Below, piece after piece: positions 48,078-57,832 of a stretch of DNA of 64,000 bases (positions are counted from its first letter, which is position 1; each line of letters begins with the position of its first letter). The notes below the pieces were generated by a model that ran no database searches, was not told the origin of the DNA, and saw only the letters and a list, made by a program, of their open reading frames with translations. Location: the NCBI GenBank assembly GCA_013112535.1, contig JABFGI010000002.1:124001-188000 (forward strand), in the 5' to 3' direction. A program made the position numbers and the translations under genes. The DNA is from Pseudomonadota bacterium. GTDB taxonomy: Bacteria > Pseudomonadota > Gammaproteobacteria > Eutrophobiales > Eutrophobiaceae.

Positions 48078-48084
48078 TGCTTTG

Positions 48085-48840
48085 CTACCTCATAGCCTTA
48101 CAAATTGTCAGAAAATCTTCTGCAACGAGTGATGCCCCGCCAATCAGACCTCCATCAATATCTGCCATTTTAAAAAGTTGTTCCGCGTTATCAGCTTTAA
48201 CACTACCACCATATAAAATTCTGACGTTGTCAGCAGTCTGGTTATCATGTCTTGCTAAACGCAATCTAATAAATTCGTGTACTTCCTGCGCCTGTTCCGG
48301 GGTTGCCGTTTTTCCGGTGCCAATTGCCCAAACCGGCTCATAGGCTATAACTGCATTTTTAAATGCTTCAATACCCGCCTTCTCAATTACCGCATCAATC
48401 TGCCTGGCGATCACTTTTTCAGTATCGTTGGACTCACGTTCCTCTAATAGCTCACCGACACATAATATTGATGTCATTCCGCCTGATTGAACTGCCTTAA
48501 ATTTTTCAGCCACCAGAACATCAGTTTCTGCATAAAGTGCCCTGCGCTCTGAATGTCCAACGATGACATACTGACAGGCAAAATCACTTAACATTGAGAT
48601 AGAAATTTCACCCGTAAATGCACCTTTTTCCAGATGCGAAACGTTCTGCGCACCCAGTCTTATTTCAGAGCCATTCAGCAATGTCGTCAATTCAGATATA
48701 TATACTGAAGGAGGACAGATAGCCACTTCGTTCGAAATCCCTTGAACTCCCCTGATTATAGCGTCAACAAGCGGGCGAATGGCCTCTAAGGTTCCATTCA
48801 TCTTCCAGTTTGCTGCAACAAGTATTTGGCGTTCGGTCAT
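48085..48840 (-). CDS. tpiA: triosephosphate isomerase
   Basis: A 251-residue TIM. The N-terminal VAANWKMNG, the catalytic His in IVGHSERR, the catalytic Glu in AYEPVWAIGTGKTA and the phosphate loop YGGSVKADN are all present. It interconverts DHAP and glyceraldehyde-3-phosphate. Confidence 0.98.
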   Translation of the reverse strand: MTERQILVAANWKMNGTLEAIRPLVDAIIRGVQGISNEVAICPPSVYISELTTLLNGSEIRLGAQNVSHLEKGAFTGEISISMLSDFACQYVIVGHSERRALYAETDVLVAEKFKAVQSGGMTSILCVGELLEERESNDTEKVIARQIDAVIEKAGIEAFKNAVIAYEPVWAIGTGKTATPEQAQEVHEFIRLRLARHDNQTADNVRILYGGSVKADNAEQLFKMADIDGGLIGGASLVAEDFLTICKAMR

Positions 48841-48944
48841 TTATGTTTTGCTACTGCTGAAAGGGCGCAAAGCTTACAGATTAGGGACATTTAAATCAAT
48901 AACCGCCGTACCTGAATCGTGCTCTGACATTGAAATATCACTAT

Positions 48945-49694
48945 TTAATCCGTATCTGTCGGATTTGCCGCTTTTTGCAAGGCTTCAATATCACTATCTT
49001 CAAGTTTCCAGTGTTGTCCGACTCGTTTGCGACGAGGCAAAATATAGGGTCCAAAACGGGTTCGTATTAATCGTGAAACTTTCAATCCCTGAGATTCCCA
49101 CAAGCGACGTACTTCCCGGTTACGACCTTCCATAATGACAACATGGTACCAATGATTCGCACCTTCTCCGCCTGAATCAACAATATCAGTAAATTGTGCC
49201 GTCCCATCTTCTAATTCAACGCCCGACCGTAATGCATTAAGTTGTTCTTTAGTAGCTTCACCCAAAACTCGAACCGCATATTCACGTTCAATCTGACTCG
49301 ATGGATGCATTAACTTATTGGCCAAATCTCCATCGGTGGTAAAAAGTAGCAAGCCTGTAGTATTGATATCCAGTCGGCCAATATTAATCCAGCGACTATT
49401 TCTAAGTTTTGGTAAATGACTAAAGACTGTCTCGCGTCCTTTTTCATCCTTACGAGTACATATTTGGCCGACAGGCTTGTAATAAGCAATGACTTTCGGC
49501 TTCTTTTCACCACGAGGGAAGAATAATCTTATCGAACGTGAATCAATTGAAATGCGGTCTGTGTGATCGATAGTTTGGCCAAGTACTGCCAGTTTTCCAT
49601 TAACGGTAATCTTTCCTTCTTTTATCCAGGATTCGATCTGTCGTCTTGATCCGTGACCGGCATTAGCAAGGACTTTTTGTATACGTTCAGCCAT
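48945..49694 (-). CDS. rluB: 23S rRNA pseudouridine synthase RluB
   Basis: A 249-residue RsuA/RluB-type enzyme. The N-terminal S4 domain is MAERIQKVLANAGHGSRRQIE, and the catalytic Asp is in NIGRLDINTTGLLLFTTDG. It modifies 23S rRNA (U2605 in E. coli). It is shorter than E. coli RluB, lacking the basic tail. It lies next to scpB (26 bp downstream of it), a common order. Confidence 0.92.
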   Translation of the reverse strand: MAERIQKVLANAGHGSRRQIESWIKEGKITVNGKLAVLGQTIDHTDRISIDSRSIRLFFPRGEKKPKVIAYYKPVGQICTRKDEKGRETVFSHLPKLRNSRWINIGRLDINTTGLLLFTTDGDLANKLMHPSSQIEREYAVRVLGEATKEQLNALRSGVELEDGTAQFTDIVDSGGEGANHWYHVVIMEGRNREVRRLWESQGLKVSRLIRTRFGPYILPRRKRVGQHWKLEDSDIEALQKAANPTDTD

Positions 49695-49720
49695 CAGGAT
49701 TTATTAAGATTTTGAATAAA

Positions 49721-50527
49721 TCAACTGGCAAAAGGAACTACAGTCGCACCCTTTTCCTCTTCGCTTTCTTCTGCTTCAGTTTCAACTGCTTCACTATCAG
49801 CTACATCATCAACAACGTGTACTTCAACTTCGTTTACATCTTCTTCACCGGATACTGACTCGATATCCCGTTCCTCATTAGCAACCGCTTCCGTATTTTC
49901 TGTATCACTGTTTTCAGTAACAGTATCCGACTCATTTTGTTCTTTCGCCCTGGCTTCGCCTTCCAGGTCTTCAAATAAATCAGGATTAATGGCATCAAAG
50001 TCTTTTATATCTTCCAAGGCTGGCAATTCAGATAATTTTTTAAGGTTAAAATAATCAAGAAAAGATTTTGTTGTTGCTAACAACGCAGGTTTGCCTGGCA
50101 CATCACGATGGCCAACTACTTTGACCCATTCACGTTCCTGTAAGGTTTTAACAATCGTGCTGCTGACACTTACCCCCCTTATTTCTTCTATCTCGCTTCG
50201 GGTAATAGGCTGTCGATAAGCAATTATGGCCAGTGTTTCCAGTAAGGCCCTTGAATAACGAGGCGGACGTTCATCAAATAAATGATTTACCCAACTGGCA
50301 TAATCATCTCTGGCCTGAAACCGAAAACCGCTGGCAACTTCAGCTAACTCAATACCTCTTTCCTGATAATCATTTTGCAATGCTGCAATGGCTGTTTTCA
50401 GATCATCTCGCTCTACTTGCATTGTCTGCTCGGCTTCAAACAAATTTAATAACCGTGTCACACTCAATGGTTGTGTAGAAACCATCAGTGCTGCTTCAAT
50501 AATATTTTTTATTTTTTCCTGACTCAT
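49721..50527 (-). CDS. scpB: segregation and condensation protein B
   Basis: A 268-residue ScpB: two winged helices (LLETLAIIAYRQPITRSEIE and the later region) followed by a long acidic, low-complexity tail of about 80 residues. It joins ScpA and SMC in the condensin complex. It overlaps scpA by 4 bp (ATGA). Confidence 0.93.
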   Translation of the reverse strand: MSQEKIKNIIEAALMVSTQPLSVTRLLNLFEAEQTMQVERDDLKTAIAALQNDYQERGIELAEVASGFRFQARDDYASWVNHLFDERPPRYSRALLETLAIIAYRQPITRSEIEEIRGVSVSSTIVKTLQEREWVKVVGHRDVPGKPALLATTKSFLDYFNLKKLSELPALEDIKDFDAINPDLFEDLEGEARAKEQNESDTVTENSDTENTEAVANEERDIESVSGEEDVNEVEVHVVDDVADSEAVETEAEESEEEKGATVVPFAS

Positions 50528-51330
50528 GATGCTGCCTTAACATAGATTGGCCCGTTCGTTTCATTTTGAACGAGTTGAATAAGTGAATCTTTTACCAGTT
50601 GAAGAATTGCCAACAACGAAACAATAACACCACCACGACCTTCTTCAACTGTAAACAGTTCTTCAAAATCAGTAAAATTTTCAGTGCCTACTTTTTCCAG
50701 AACAATCGCCATTCGTTCACGTACAGATAGCGCATCTTTCTTCACCATATGATGCGAGAACATATCCGCTCTTTTTACGACTTCGGCAAATACCCTGAGT
50801 ATGGCTTCCATAGAAACTTCAGGTGGTTTTTGATTAATTTTACGTCCAGGAAATTCGGCTACTGTTGCAAATAAATCGCGTTCAACTCGCGGTAATTCAT
50901 TCAGGTTTTCTGCTGCCTGCTTGTATCTTTCATATTCCTGCAAACGTCTGATTAATTCTGCTCTTGGATCTTCTTCCTCTTCATCTTCTTTTTGGCGAGG
51001 CAATAACATTCTCGATTTAATCTCGGCTAACATGGCCGCCATTAATAAATACTCTCCAGCCAGCTCAAGTTGCAATACATCCATCATTTCGATGTAACTC
51101 ATGTATTGCTCCGTTATTTTTGTCAACGGAATATCCAGGATATCAAGGTTCTGTCTTTTAATAAGGTAAAGTAGTAAATCCAGCGGCCCTTCAAACGCTT
51201 CCAGAAAAACTTCCAGTGCATCAGGCGGAATATAAAGATCTTTTGGCAGTTCCGTCATCGGCGCGCCCTGCACCAATGCAAAGGGCATTTCGTCCTGACT
51301 GACTTCGGTCGATTTAATTTCTTCGTTCAT
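50524..51330 (-). CDS. scpA: segregation and condensation protein A
   Basis: A 268-residue kleisin. The N-terminal VFLEAFEGPLDLLLYLIKRQ is the ScpA signature, and a charged middle region (KEDEEEEDP) and C-terminal winged helix follow. It bridges SMC heads. It starts 19 bp after trpS and overlaps scpB by 4 bp. Confidence 0.94.
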   Translation of the reverse strand: MNEEIKSTEVSQDEMPFALVQGAPMTELPKDLYIPPDALEVFLEAFEGPLDLLLYLIKRQNLDILDIPLTKITEQYMSYIEMMDVLQLELAGEYLLMAAMLAEIKSRMLLPRQKEDEEEEDPRAELIRRLQEYERYKQAAENLNELPRVERDLFATVAEFPGRKINQKPPEVSMEAILRVFAEVVKRADMFSHHMVKKDALSVRERMAIVLEKVGTENFTDFEELFTVEEGRGGVIVSLLAILQLVKDSLIQLVQNETNGPIYVKAAS

Positions 51331-51349
51331 TTAAGCCTTTCATATATTC

Positions 51350-52561
51350 TTAACGGTAAATGAGCCCCATGGCATCACGCACTTCTTCCAGCGTTTCCCT
51401 GGCAACATCTCGTGCAGCTTCACAACCATCGGCAATGATACCTCGAACTGTCTCAGGATCGTTCATATATTCTTCTGCTCTCTCACGAATTGGCCCTTGC
51501 TCTTTTAAAACAGCCTCTATCAATGGCTTTTTACAATCAAGACAACCTATTTTTGCCCTGGTGCAACCTTCCACCACCCATTCCTTGGTATCATCATCAG
51601 AATAAACCTGATGTAAATTCCACACGGGGCATTTACTCGGTTCTCCCGGATCAGTCAGTCTGACGCGAGCCGGATCAGTCGGCATCGTTCTAATCTTTTC
51701 TTCCACAACACTCGGGTTTTCTCTTAAAGAGATAGTATTACCGTAAGATTTGGACATTTTCTGTCCATCAAGCCCCATCATTTTTGATGCTGGTGTTAAC
51801 AATGCCTGAGGTTCAGGAAAAATCGCTTTACCTCCACCATCAAGATAGCCTGATAGACGTTCACGATCGCCAATACTGATATTTTGTTGTGAATTCAATA
51901 ATGCTCGTGCTTTTTCAAGTGCCGCAGCTTCGCCCTGCTCCTGGTAATTCCGACGTAATTGATGGTAAAGGCGCGCATTCTTTTTGCCCATCTTTTTAAC
52001 CGCCGCTTCCACTTTTTCTTCAAAATCAGGTTCGCGACCATATAAATGGTTAAATCGACGCACGACTTCTCGCGCCAATTCCACATGTGAAACCTGATCT
52101 TCGCCGACAGGTACATGACCTGCCTTATACATAATAATATCAGCCGTTTGTAATAAGGGATAACCGAGAAAACCATAGGTTGTCAGATCTTTATTAGATA
52201 ATTTCTCCTGTTGGTCTTTGTAGCTGGGGACCCGTTCCAACCAACTCAATGGCGTACTCATTCCCAACAACAAGTGTAATTCTGCATGTTCCGGAACACG
52301 GGACTGGATAAATAATTTGGCTGATCCCGGGTTAATCCCGACAGCCAGCCAGTCGATAACCATGTCCCAGACACTTTTTTCTATGATAGAAGGATCTTCA
52401 TACTCTGTTGTCAGCGCGTGCCAATCCGCAACAAAGAAAAAACATTCGTATTCCTGTTGTAATTCGAGCCAATTTTTAAGAACACCATGATAATGGCCTA
52501 GATGAAGCTGGCCGGTCGGACGCATACCCGACAAAACCCGCTGTTTACCGCTTGTGGACAA
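51350..52561 (-). CDS. trpS: tryptophan-tRNA ligase with a Cys4 insertion
   Basis: A 403-residue class I synthetase with HLGH at 20-23 and KMSKS at 268-272. It is about 70 residues longer than E. coli TrpRS. One insert lies at 180-245. Another region has C311-x21-C333-x6-C340-x2-C343, very like the C-x22-C-x6-C-x2-C [4Fe-4S] motif reported for Thermotoga TrpRS, so it may bind an iron-sulfur cluster near the anticodon-binding side. It joins Trp to tRNA-Trp. It leads the scpAB-rluB run. Confidence 0.95.
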   Translation of the reverse strand: MSTSGKQRVLSGMRPTGQLHLGHYHGVLKNWLELQQEYECFFFVADWHALTTEYEDPSIIEKSVWDMVIDWLAVGINPGSAKLFIQSRVPEHAELHLLLGMSTPLSWLERVPSYKDQQEKLSNKDLTTYGFLGYPLLQTADIIMYKAGHVPVGEDQVSHVELAREVVRRFNHLYGREPDFEEKVEAAVKKMGKKNARLYHQLRRNYQEQGEAAALEKARALLNSQQNISIGDRERLSGYLDGGGKAIFPEPQALLTPASKMMGLDGQKMSKSYGNTISLRENPSVVEEKIRTMPTDPARVRLTDPGEPSKCPVWNLHQVYSDDDTKEWVVEGCTRAKIGCLDCKKPLIEAVLKEQGPIRERAEEYMNDPETVRGIIADGCEAARDVARETLEEVRDAMGLIYR

Positions 52562-52664
52562 AACACTCTCCTGAGGAATTCTAATCGGTGATTATACCCT
52601 GCCCTGATAAGTCAGGATCAAGTAATTTTAAATTGTTGTAATATAATAAATAGCGACTTCTATC

Positions 52665-53279
52665 CTATTCGACAACAACACCCTTTCCCTGCCGCAGCAA
52701 TACAGGCTCATCCTCAAGCAAATCGATCACTGTCGTTGCCTCAATACCACAGGCACCACTATCAATAATGAGGTCAACCTGACCATTTAAACGCTCCCTG
52801 ATTTCATCCGGCTCAGATAAAGGATATTCTTCGTTAGATAAAATTAAACTGGTACTCAACATCGGCTCACCCAAGGTTTCCAGTAAATCCAGAACAACTG
52901 GATTTTCTGGCACTCTCAGGCCAATAGTCTTTCGTTTAGGATGCATCAGCCGGCGCGGTACATCTTTGGTCGCACGCAGTAAGAAAGTATAGGGGCCTGG
53001 TGTTAATGATTTGATTAACCGATAAGCGGAATTGCTTACCTTGGCGTAAATTGCGATTTCTGAAAGATCTCGACAAAGTAACGTCATATTATGATGTTTA
53101 TCGAGACGTCTGATTTTTCTAATTCGGTCGACCGCCTCTTTTTCCCCCAGATGACAACCGAGGGCATAGCAGGAATCGGTCGGATAAATCACAAGACCGC
53201 CCTGACGAATGATATCAACCGCCTGATTAATTAATCTTTTTTGCGGACTTTCCGGATGAATGTTGAAATATTGGGTCAT
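52665..53279 (-). CDS. yciO: Sua5/YciO/YrdC family protein (YciO type)
   Basis: A 204-residue YrdC-like protein. The N-terminal RQGGLVIYPTDSCYALGCHL and the LTPGPYTFLLRATKDVP segment are those of YciO rather than TsaC. YrdC-fold proteins bind ATP and threonylcarbamoyl-AMP. YciO is a weaker or accessory version of the t6A37 enzyme. It is divergent from yciB. Confidence 0.88.
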   Translation of the reverse strand: MTQYFNIHPESPQKRLINQAVDIIRQGGLVIYPTDSCYALGCHLGEKEAVDRIRKIRRLDKHHNMTLLCRDLSEIAIYAKVSNSAYRLIKSLTPGPYTFLLRATKDVPRRLMHPKRKTIGLRVPENPVVLDLLETLGEPMLSTSLILSNEEYPLSEPDEIRERLNGQVDLIIDSGACGIEATTVIDLLEDEPVLLRQGKGVVVE

Positions 53280-53339
53280 AGTACTCTGTCAGATCATTTT
53301 TTTTGTTATCATGCACTATTAAACTAAAAAGTTAAATTT

Positions 53340-53945
53340 ATGAAATTTCTGTTTGATTTTTTTCCAATACTGGCTTTTTTTATTGCCTTCAAAATGACTT
53401 CTGATTCTGAGGAAGGCATTTATGTCGCGACGTCTGTTTTAATCATTTGCAGTTTTATCCAGGTTGCCATTTATTGGCTGATGTATCGTCGTTTTGAAAA
53501 AATGCACCTGATAACACTGGCTGTCGTCATTGTTTTTGGTAGTGCTACTTTACTACTACATGATGAACGTTTTATTAAATGGAAACCAACCGTCGTCATG
53601 TGGATATTCGCTTTAGTTGCGTTTGGCAGCGAGTATATTGGCAAAAAAAACCTTTTTCATAGAATGATGCATTATGCTGACGATAAAATTTCCGTTCCTG
53701 ATTTTGTCTGGTATCGACTCAATCTTGGCTTAGTTTTATTTTTTGTTTTTATCGGTGCTGCTAATTTATATGTCGCTTTCAATTTTGACAGAAGTACCTG
53801 GGTTGATTTCAAGACATTCGGCATCATGGGATTAAACCTGGTTTTTATGGCAGGCATGATGTTTTACCTGTTTAGATTTATTGAAGATCCTGAAAAATTA
53901 CTTTCAGATAAATCTGATACAGATGATGTATCACCAGAAGAATAA
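53340..53945 (+). CDS. yciB: inner-membrane septation protein YciB (IspZ)
   Basis: A 201-residue protein with five to six membrane helices. It begins MKFLFDFFPILAFFIAFKM, the family signature, and has WKPTVVMWIFALV and FGIMGLNLVFMAGMMFYLFRFI. It affects envelope and septum integrity. It precedes yciI and a bolA gene, a conserved block. Confidence 0.93.
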   Translation: MKFLFDFFPILAFFIAFKMTSDSEEGIYVATSVLIICSFIQVAIYWLMYRRFEKMHLITLAVVIVFGSATLLLHDERFIKWKPTVVMWIFALVAFGSEYIGKKNLFHRMMHYADDKISVPDFVWYRLNLGLVLFFVFIGAANLYVAFNFDRSTWVDFKTFGIMGLNLVFMAGMMFYLFRFIEDPEKLLSDKSDTDDVSPEE

Positions 53946-53970
53946 TATTTAAATATTGGGAAGCTTGATT

Positions 53971-54267
53971 ATGTACTACGCAATAATAAGTCAGGACGTT
54001 GAAAATAGTCTGGAAAAAAGAATGAGTGTTCGAGCTGACCATATTGCTCGCCTTGAAGCATTAAGAGACGAAGGTCGTTTATTAACTGCCGGACCTCATC
54101 CAAGAATTGATAGCGAAGATCCTGGCACAAACGGTTTTAGTGGAAGTTTAATTGTTGCTGAGTTCGATTCACTTGAAGCAGCACAAACCTGGGCCGATGC
54201 TGATCCTTATATTGCTGCCGGCGTTTATGAAAAAGTGGTCGTTAAACCCTATAAGAAAGTATTCTAA
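53971..54267 (+). CDS. yciI: YciI family protein
   Basis: A 98-residue ferredoxin-like fold protein. I start at the ATG at 53971 (a GGGAAG lies just upstream). It has [24 protein letters not shown] and a His/Asp pair, then [17 protein letters not shown] and [12 protein letters not shown]. Biochemical role unknown. Its stop overlaps the bolA ATG (TAATG), so the two are coupled. Confidence 0.92.
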   Translation: MYYAIISQDVENSLEKRMSVRADHIARLEALRDEGRLLTAGPHPRIDSEDPGTNGFSGSLIVAEFDSLEAAQTWADADPYIAAGVYEKVVVKPYKKVF

Positions 54268-54536
54268 TGGATCGCGTCGAGGCCATAAGAGAGCGGTTAA
54301 CAGAGCAATTATCGCCTACACAATTGGATATTATTGATGAGTCGCATCTTCATGCAGGACATGCCGGAGCTGCCAGTGGTGCAGGACATTTTTCTGTCAC
54401 AATTACATCTGATGCTTTTAATGGCAAGAGCCTTATCGAACGACATCGTTTGATTTATCTGGCTGTAGATGATCTAATGAAATCAGAAATACATGCCTTA
54501 AGTATTAAAGCCAACGGGACGGATGAGAACGGATAA
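54267..54536 (+). CDS. bolA: BolA family protein
   Basis: An 89-residue BolA protein with the signature HAGHAGAASGAGHFSVTI and the ERHRLIYLAVDDLM helix. BolA proteins work with monothiol glutaredoxins in Fe-S and iron handling. It overlaps yciI by one base. The dam gene starts 14 bp before its stop. Confidence 0.9.
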   Translation: MDRVEAIRERLTEQLSPTQLDIIDESHLHAGHAGAASGAGHFSVTITSDAFNGKSLIERHRLIYLAVDDLMKSEIHALSIKANGTDENG

Positions 54537-55359
54537 CATGGCGTTTATAAAACCATTTCTTAAATGGCCTGGTGGCAAGTTCAAGTTAATTGAACGGATT
54601 CAGAATAGGCTCGATCCCGGCAAGCGATTTGTTGAACCTTTTGTCGGTTCAGGGGCTGTCTTTTTAAATACTGACTATAAAAAATATTTATTGGCTGATA
54701 CTAATCCGGATTTAATTAATCTGTATCTAGAAGTACAGAAAAATGAAAAATCATTTATAGATTATTGCCAATCTTTTTTTACGATTGAAAATAATAATGA
54801 AGAAAGCTACTACCAATATCGAACTCGATTTAACACTACAAAAAATATTCGATTAAAGTCTGCGCTTTTTTTATATCTGAATCGACACTGTTACAATGGG
54901 CTTTGCCGATATAATTCAAAACACGAGTTCAACACCCCTTTTGGTCGCTATAAAAAACCCTATTTTCCAAAAAAAGAAATTGAAAATTTTCATCAAGCAT
55001 CACAGAAAGCAAAATTTATCCATGCCAGTTTTGTCGATACGATGAAACAAATAAAACGAGGTGACGTCGTCTATTGTGACCCACCTTATGCTCCATTATC
55101 AAAAACAGCCTATTTCACTGATTATTTTGCTGGCGGTTTTGGCTGGGAAGATCAGATTGAGTTAGCTGAATGGGCAACAAAACTTTCAAAAAAAGGAATT
55201 CCCGTGATTATTTCTAATCATAACACTGACAATACGCGCGCACTTTATAAAAATGCCGGGGCGACAACGGAGAAATTTATGGTTAGAAGAACGATCAGTT
55301 GCAATGTTAATAAAAGAGAAAAAATCGGAGAAATTCTCGCTGTTTTTCAACCATCTTGA
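54523..55359 (+). CDS. dam: DNA adenine methylase (Dam)
   Basis: A 278-residue D12 class N6-adenine methyltransferase. A second ATG at 54538 removes five residues and may be the real start. It has the SAM-binding LKWPGGKFKL at the start, and RFVEPFVGSGAVF, and the catalytic DPPY in GDVVYCDPPYAPLS. The length matches GATC-methylating Dam. It is not beside the usual damX-aroB genes but beside bolA. The MTase may be a housekeeping Dam or an orphan of similar type. Confidence 0.92.
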   Translation: MRTDNMAFIKPFLKWPGGKFKLIERIQNRLDPGKRFVEPFVGSGAVFLNTDYKKYLLADTNPDLINLYLEVQKNEKSFIDYCQSFFTIENNNEESYYQYRTRFNTTKNIRLKSALFLYLNRHCYNGLCRYNSKHEFNTPFGRYKKPYFPKKEIENFHQASQKAKFIHASFVDTMKQIKRGDVVYCDPPYAPLSKTAYFTDYFAGGFGWEDQIELAEWATKLSKKGIPVIISNHNTDNTRALYKNAGATTEKFMVRRTISCNVNKREKIGEILAVFQPS

Positions 55360-56527
55360 CCAGAAAATAAAATTGTCTAAAAAATTTAAATTAGTCATAA
55401 GCTTATTTTTATTACTATCAATATTTTTCTCCCATATCGTTCAAGCAACTACTTCTAAAGAAAATATTGATAACTCCATCTCCTGTTCTACCATTGAATT
55501 TTTTTTCAGTGTTGGTTGTCCTCATTGTGCAAAAGCTTATGACTATCTAAAAATACTGGAAACTGAATATCCTGAAATTAAAATCATCCGACGTGATGTT
55601 TATGCTGATGCAGAGAATAGGGATCGTTTTATCGAATTTAATAAACAATTTGGCATTGAACAACCCGGCGTCCCTTCTTTCCTGATTTGTGATCAGTACC
55701 TTATTGGATTTGATAACGAAAGGATTTCCGGTGCTATGATAAAACAAATGCTTGGTTTGAATAACTCCGAAACCACGCTTTCAAAAAACCAGCTTGATTT
55801 ACCTGTATTGGGAAAAATAAGTGTCGAAAAAGCCGGTTTACCTACATTTACTATAGCAATAGGTCTTGTTGATGGATTTAATCCCTGCGCCATGTGGGTG
55901 CTTTTAATATTATTGTCCATACTGGTTAATCTTCGTAATCGAAAACGTATTATCCTGATTGCTGGCACTTTCGTTTTTATTAGCGGAGCTGTCTATTTCA
56001 TTTTCATGACTGCCTGGCTAAATATTTTCTTAATCATCGGTTTCTCAAGGATCCTGCAAATTATTGTTGGATTAATTGCGATATTGATAGGTTCTATACA
56101 TATAAAAGATTACTTTTCTTTTAAAAAAGGCCTGTCATTAAGTATTCCTGACTCTAAAAAACCATCTCTTTATATCCATATCCGAAATATTATCTATGCA
56201 AAAAATCTAATCGCTACATTTATTGCTGTCGTTATTATGGCAATACTTGTTAATATGATAGAGCTTTTATGTACCGCAGGCCTGCCTGCTATCTACACAC
56301 AGATATTAACATTACAAGACCTGAATACATCTGAGTACTACCTCTATCTGGTTCTTTATAATATTGCTTACATGTTCGATGATGCGTTAATGGTTGGAAT
56401 CGTTGTTTTCACATTAAGCAAGCGAAAAATGGAAGAACAACATGGTCGCTGGTTGAAGTTATTAAGTGGTAGCGTCATCTTTCTACTTGGACTCTTACTC
56501 ATATTAAAACCGTCTCTACTCATATAA
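55304..56527 (+). CDS. thioredoxin-like CPHC domain fused to a CcdA/DsbD-like membrane domain
   Basis: The start is uncertain. An ATG at 55304 overlaps the end of dam by 56 bp. A TTG at 55373 would begin at the signal-like segment LVISLFLLLSIFFSHIVQA. The periplasmic domain has the redox motif CPHC (55517-55528) in a thioredoxin fold. The membrane part has six or more helices with a NPC motif (GFNPCAMW) and a second Cys in ELLCTAGLP, as in CcdA/DsbD electron-transfer channels. It may pass electrons from cytoplasmic thioredoxin to the CPHC domain. Its partner is unknown. Confidence 0.72.
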   Translation: MLIKEKKSEKFSLFFNHLDQKIKLSKKFKLVISLFLLLSIFFSHIVQATTSKENIDNSISCSTIEFFFSVGCPHCAKAYDYLKILETEYPEIKIIRRDVYADAENRDRFIEFNKQFGIEQPGVPSFLICDQYLIGFDNERISGAMIKQMLGLNNSETTLSKNQLDLPVLGKISVEKAGLPTFTIAIGLVDGFNPCAMWVLLILLSILVNLRNRKRIILIAGTFVFISGAVYFIFMTAWLNIFLIIGFSRILQIIVGLIAILIGSIHIKDYFSFKKGLSLSIPDSKKPSLYIHIRNIIYAKNLIATFIAVVIMAILVNMIELLCTAGLPAIYTQILTLQDLNTSEYYLYLVLYNIAYMFDDALMVGIVVFTLSKRKMEEQHGRWLKLLSGSVIFLLGLLLILKPSLLI

Positions 56528-56655
56528 TTATGTATGCTTGAAGTTATTTACAACCGTTAACAATCAAATTCTTCATTGCAGGATTTCGAATATCACTTAG
56601 AATGCCTGCTAATCAATTACGATAAAGCAAGACTAAAGTTCAGATTTTTTAAATA

Positions 56656-57786
56656 ATGCAAAACACTCTCAATCTCACACAAGAATTAATTAATCGACAA
56701 TCAGTCACACCTGAAGATGGCGGTTGCCAGCAGTTAATTGCTGAACGATTAGAAAAGCTTGGATTTAAAGCAACACACCTACGGTTTGAAGATGTCGATA
56801 ATCTCTGGATAACGCACGGTACAAAAGGCCCCTTATTTGCTTTTGCCGGGCATACCGATGTCGTACCGACTGGACCACTGGAAGACTGGAATACTGATCC
56901 ATTTAAAGCAGAAATAATTGATGGCATGCTTTATGGTCGCGGTGCCGCTGATATGAAGGGTGGCATTGCGGCTATGATTGTTGCTGCGGAAAATTTCGTA
57001 CAGGAACATCCCGACCATGATGGCATTATTGCGTTTCTAATCACCAGTGATGAAGAAGGGCCGTCGATTAATGGCACCGTTAAAGTTATTGAATATTTAA
57101 ATGAGAATAACATCAAAATTGATTGGTGTGTTGTTGGCGAACCTTCCAGTGATAAACAATTGGGCGATGTCATTCGTATTGGTCGCCGTGGGTCTTTGAA
57201 TGGCATATTAACAATTAATGGTATTCAAGGGCATGTTGCCTTTCCTGAGCTGGCAGAAAACCCAATCCACAAGGCCAGTGAATTTCTTGCAGAAATATCA
57301 TCGATAGAATGGGACCAAGGCAACGATTCGTTTCCTGCAACCTCATTTCAAATATCGAATATTAATGCAGGTACTGGCGCTGAGAATGTCATTCCCGGTT
57401 CAGTCAAACTGTTATTTAATTTTCGTTTTTCAACAGAACTGTCGGAAGATGATTTGAAAACGAAAGTCACCACTCTACTCGATAAACATAAGCTGAATTA
57501 CGATCTTCAATGGAAATTATCGGGTAATCCATTTTTAACCAGTAGCGGTAATCTGGTTGCAGCCACTTGCGAAGCAATTAAAACTATTTGCGGTATAGAA
57601 ACAGAATGCTCTACGGGTGGGGGTACTTCAGATGGACGATTCATTGCTCCAACGGGAGCAGAAGTGATAGAACTTGGTGTAAGTAATGATACAATTCATA
57701 AGATCAATGAATGCGTAAATGTTGATGACTTGGAAAAGTTATCTAAAATATACAAAAATATACTCGATAGGCTGTTAATCGATTAG
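56656..57786 (+). CDS. dapE: succinyl-diaminopimelate desuccinylase
   Basis: A 376-residue M20 metallohydrolase. It has [18 protein letters not shown] with zinc ligands His and Asp, [12 protein letters not shown] with the catalytic Glu, and [12 protein letters not shown] near the C-terminus, typical of DapE. It makes LL-DAP for lysine and the cell wall. It is separate from the M20 gene at 8412. Confidence 0.95.
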   Translation: MQNTLNLTQELINRQSVTPEDGGCQQLIAERLEKLGFKATHLRFEDVDNLWITHGTKGPLFAFAGHTDVVPTGPLEDWNTDPFKAEIIDGMLYGRGAADMKGGIAAMIVAAENFVQEHPDHDGIIAFLITSDEEGPSINGTVKVIEYLNENNIKIDWCVVGEPSSDKQLGDVIRIGRRGSLNGILTINGIQGHVAFPELAENPIHKASEFLAEISSIEWDQGNDSFPATSFQISNINAGTGAENVIPGSVKLLFNFRFSTELSEDDLKTKVTTLLDKHKLNYDLQWKLSGNPFLTSSGNLVAATCEAIKTICGIETECSTGGGTSDGRFIAPTGAEVIELGVSNDTIHKINECVNVDDLEKLSKIYKNILDRLLID

Positions 57787-57832
57787 ATTATCTGTTTAAC
57801 GGACAAATAATTGTACTAATGGAGATATAGAA

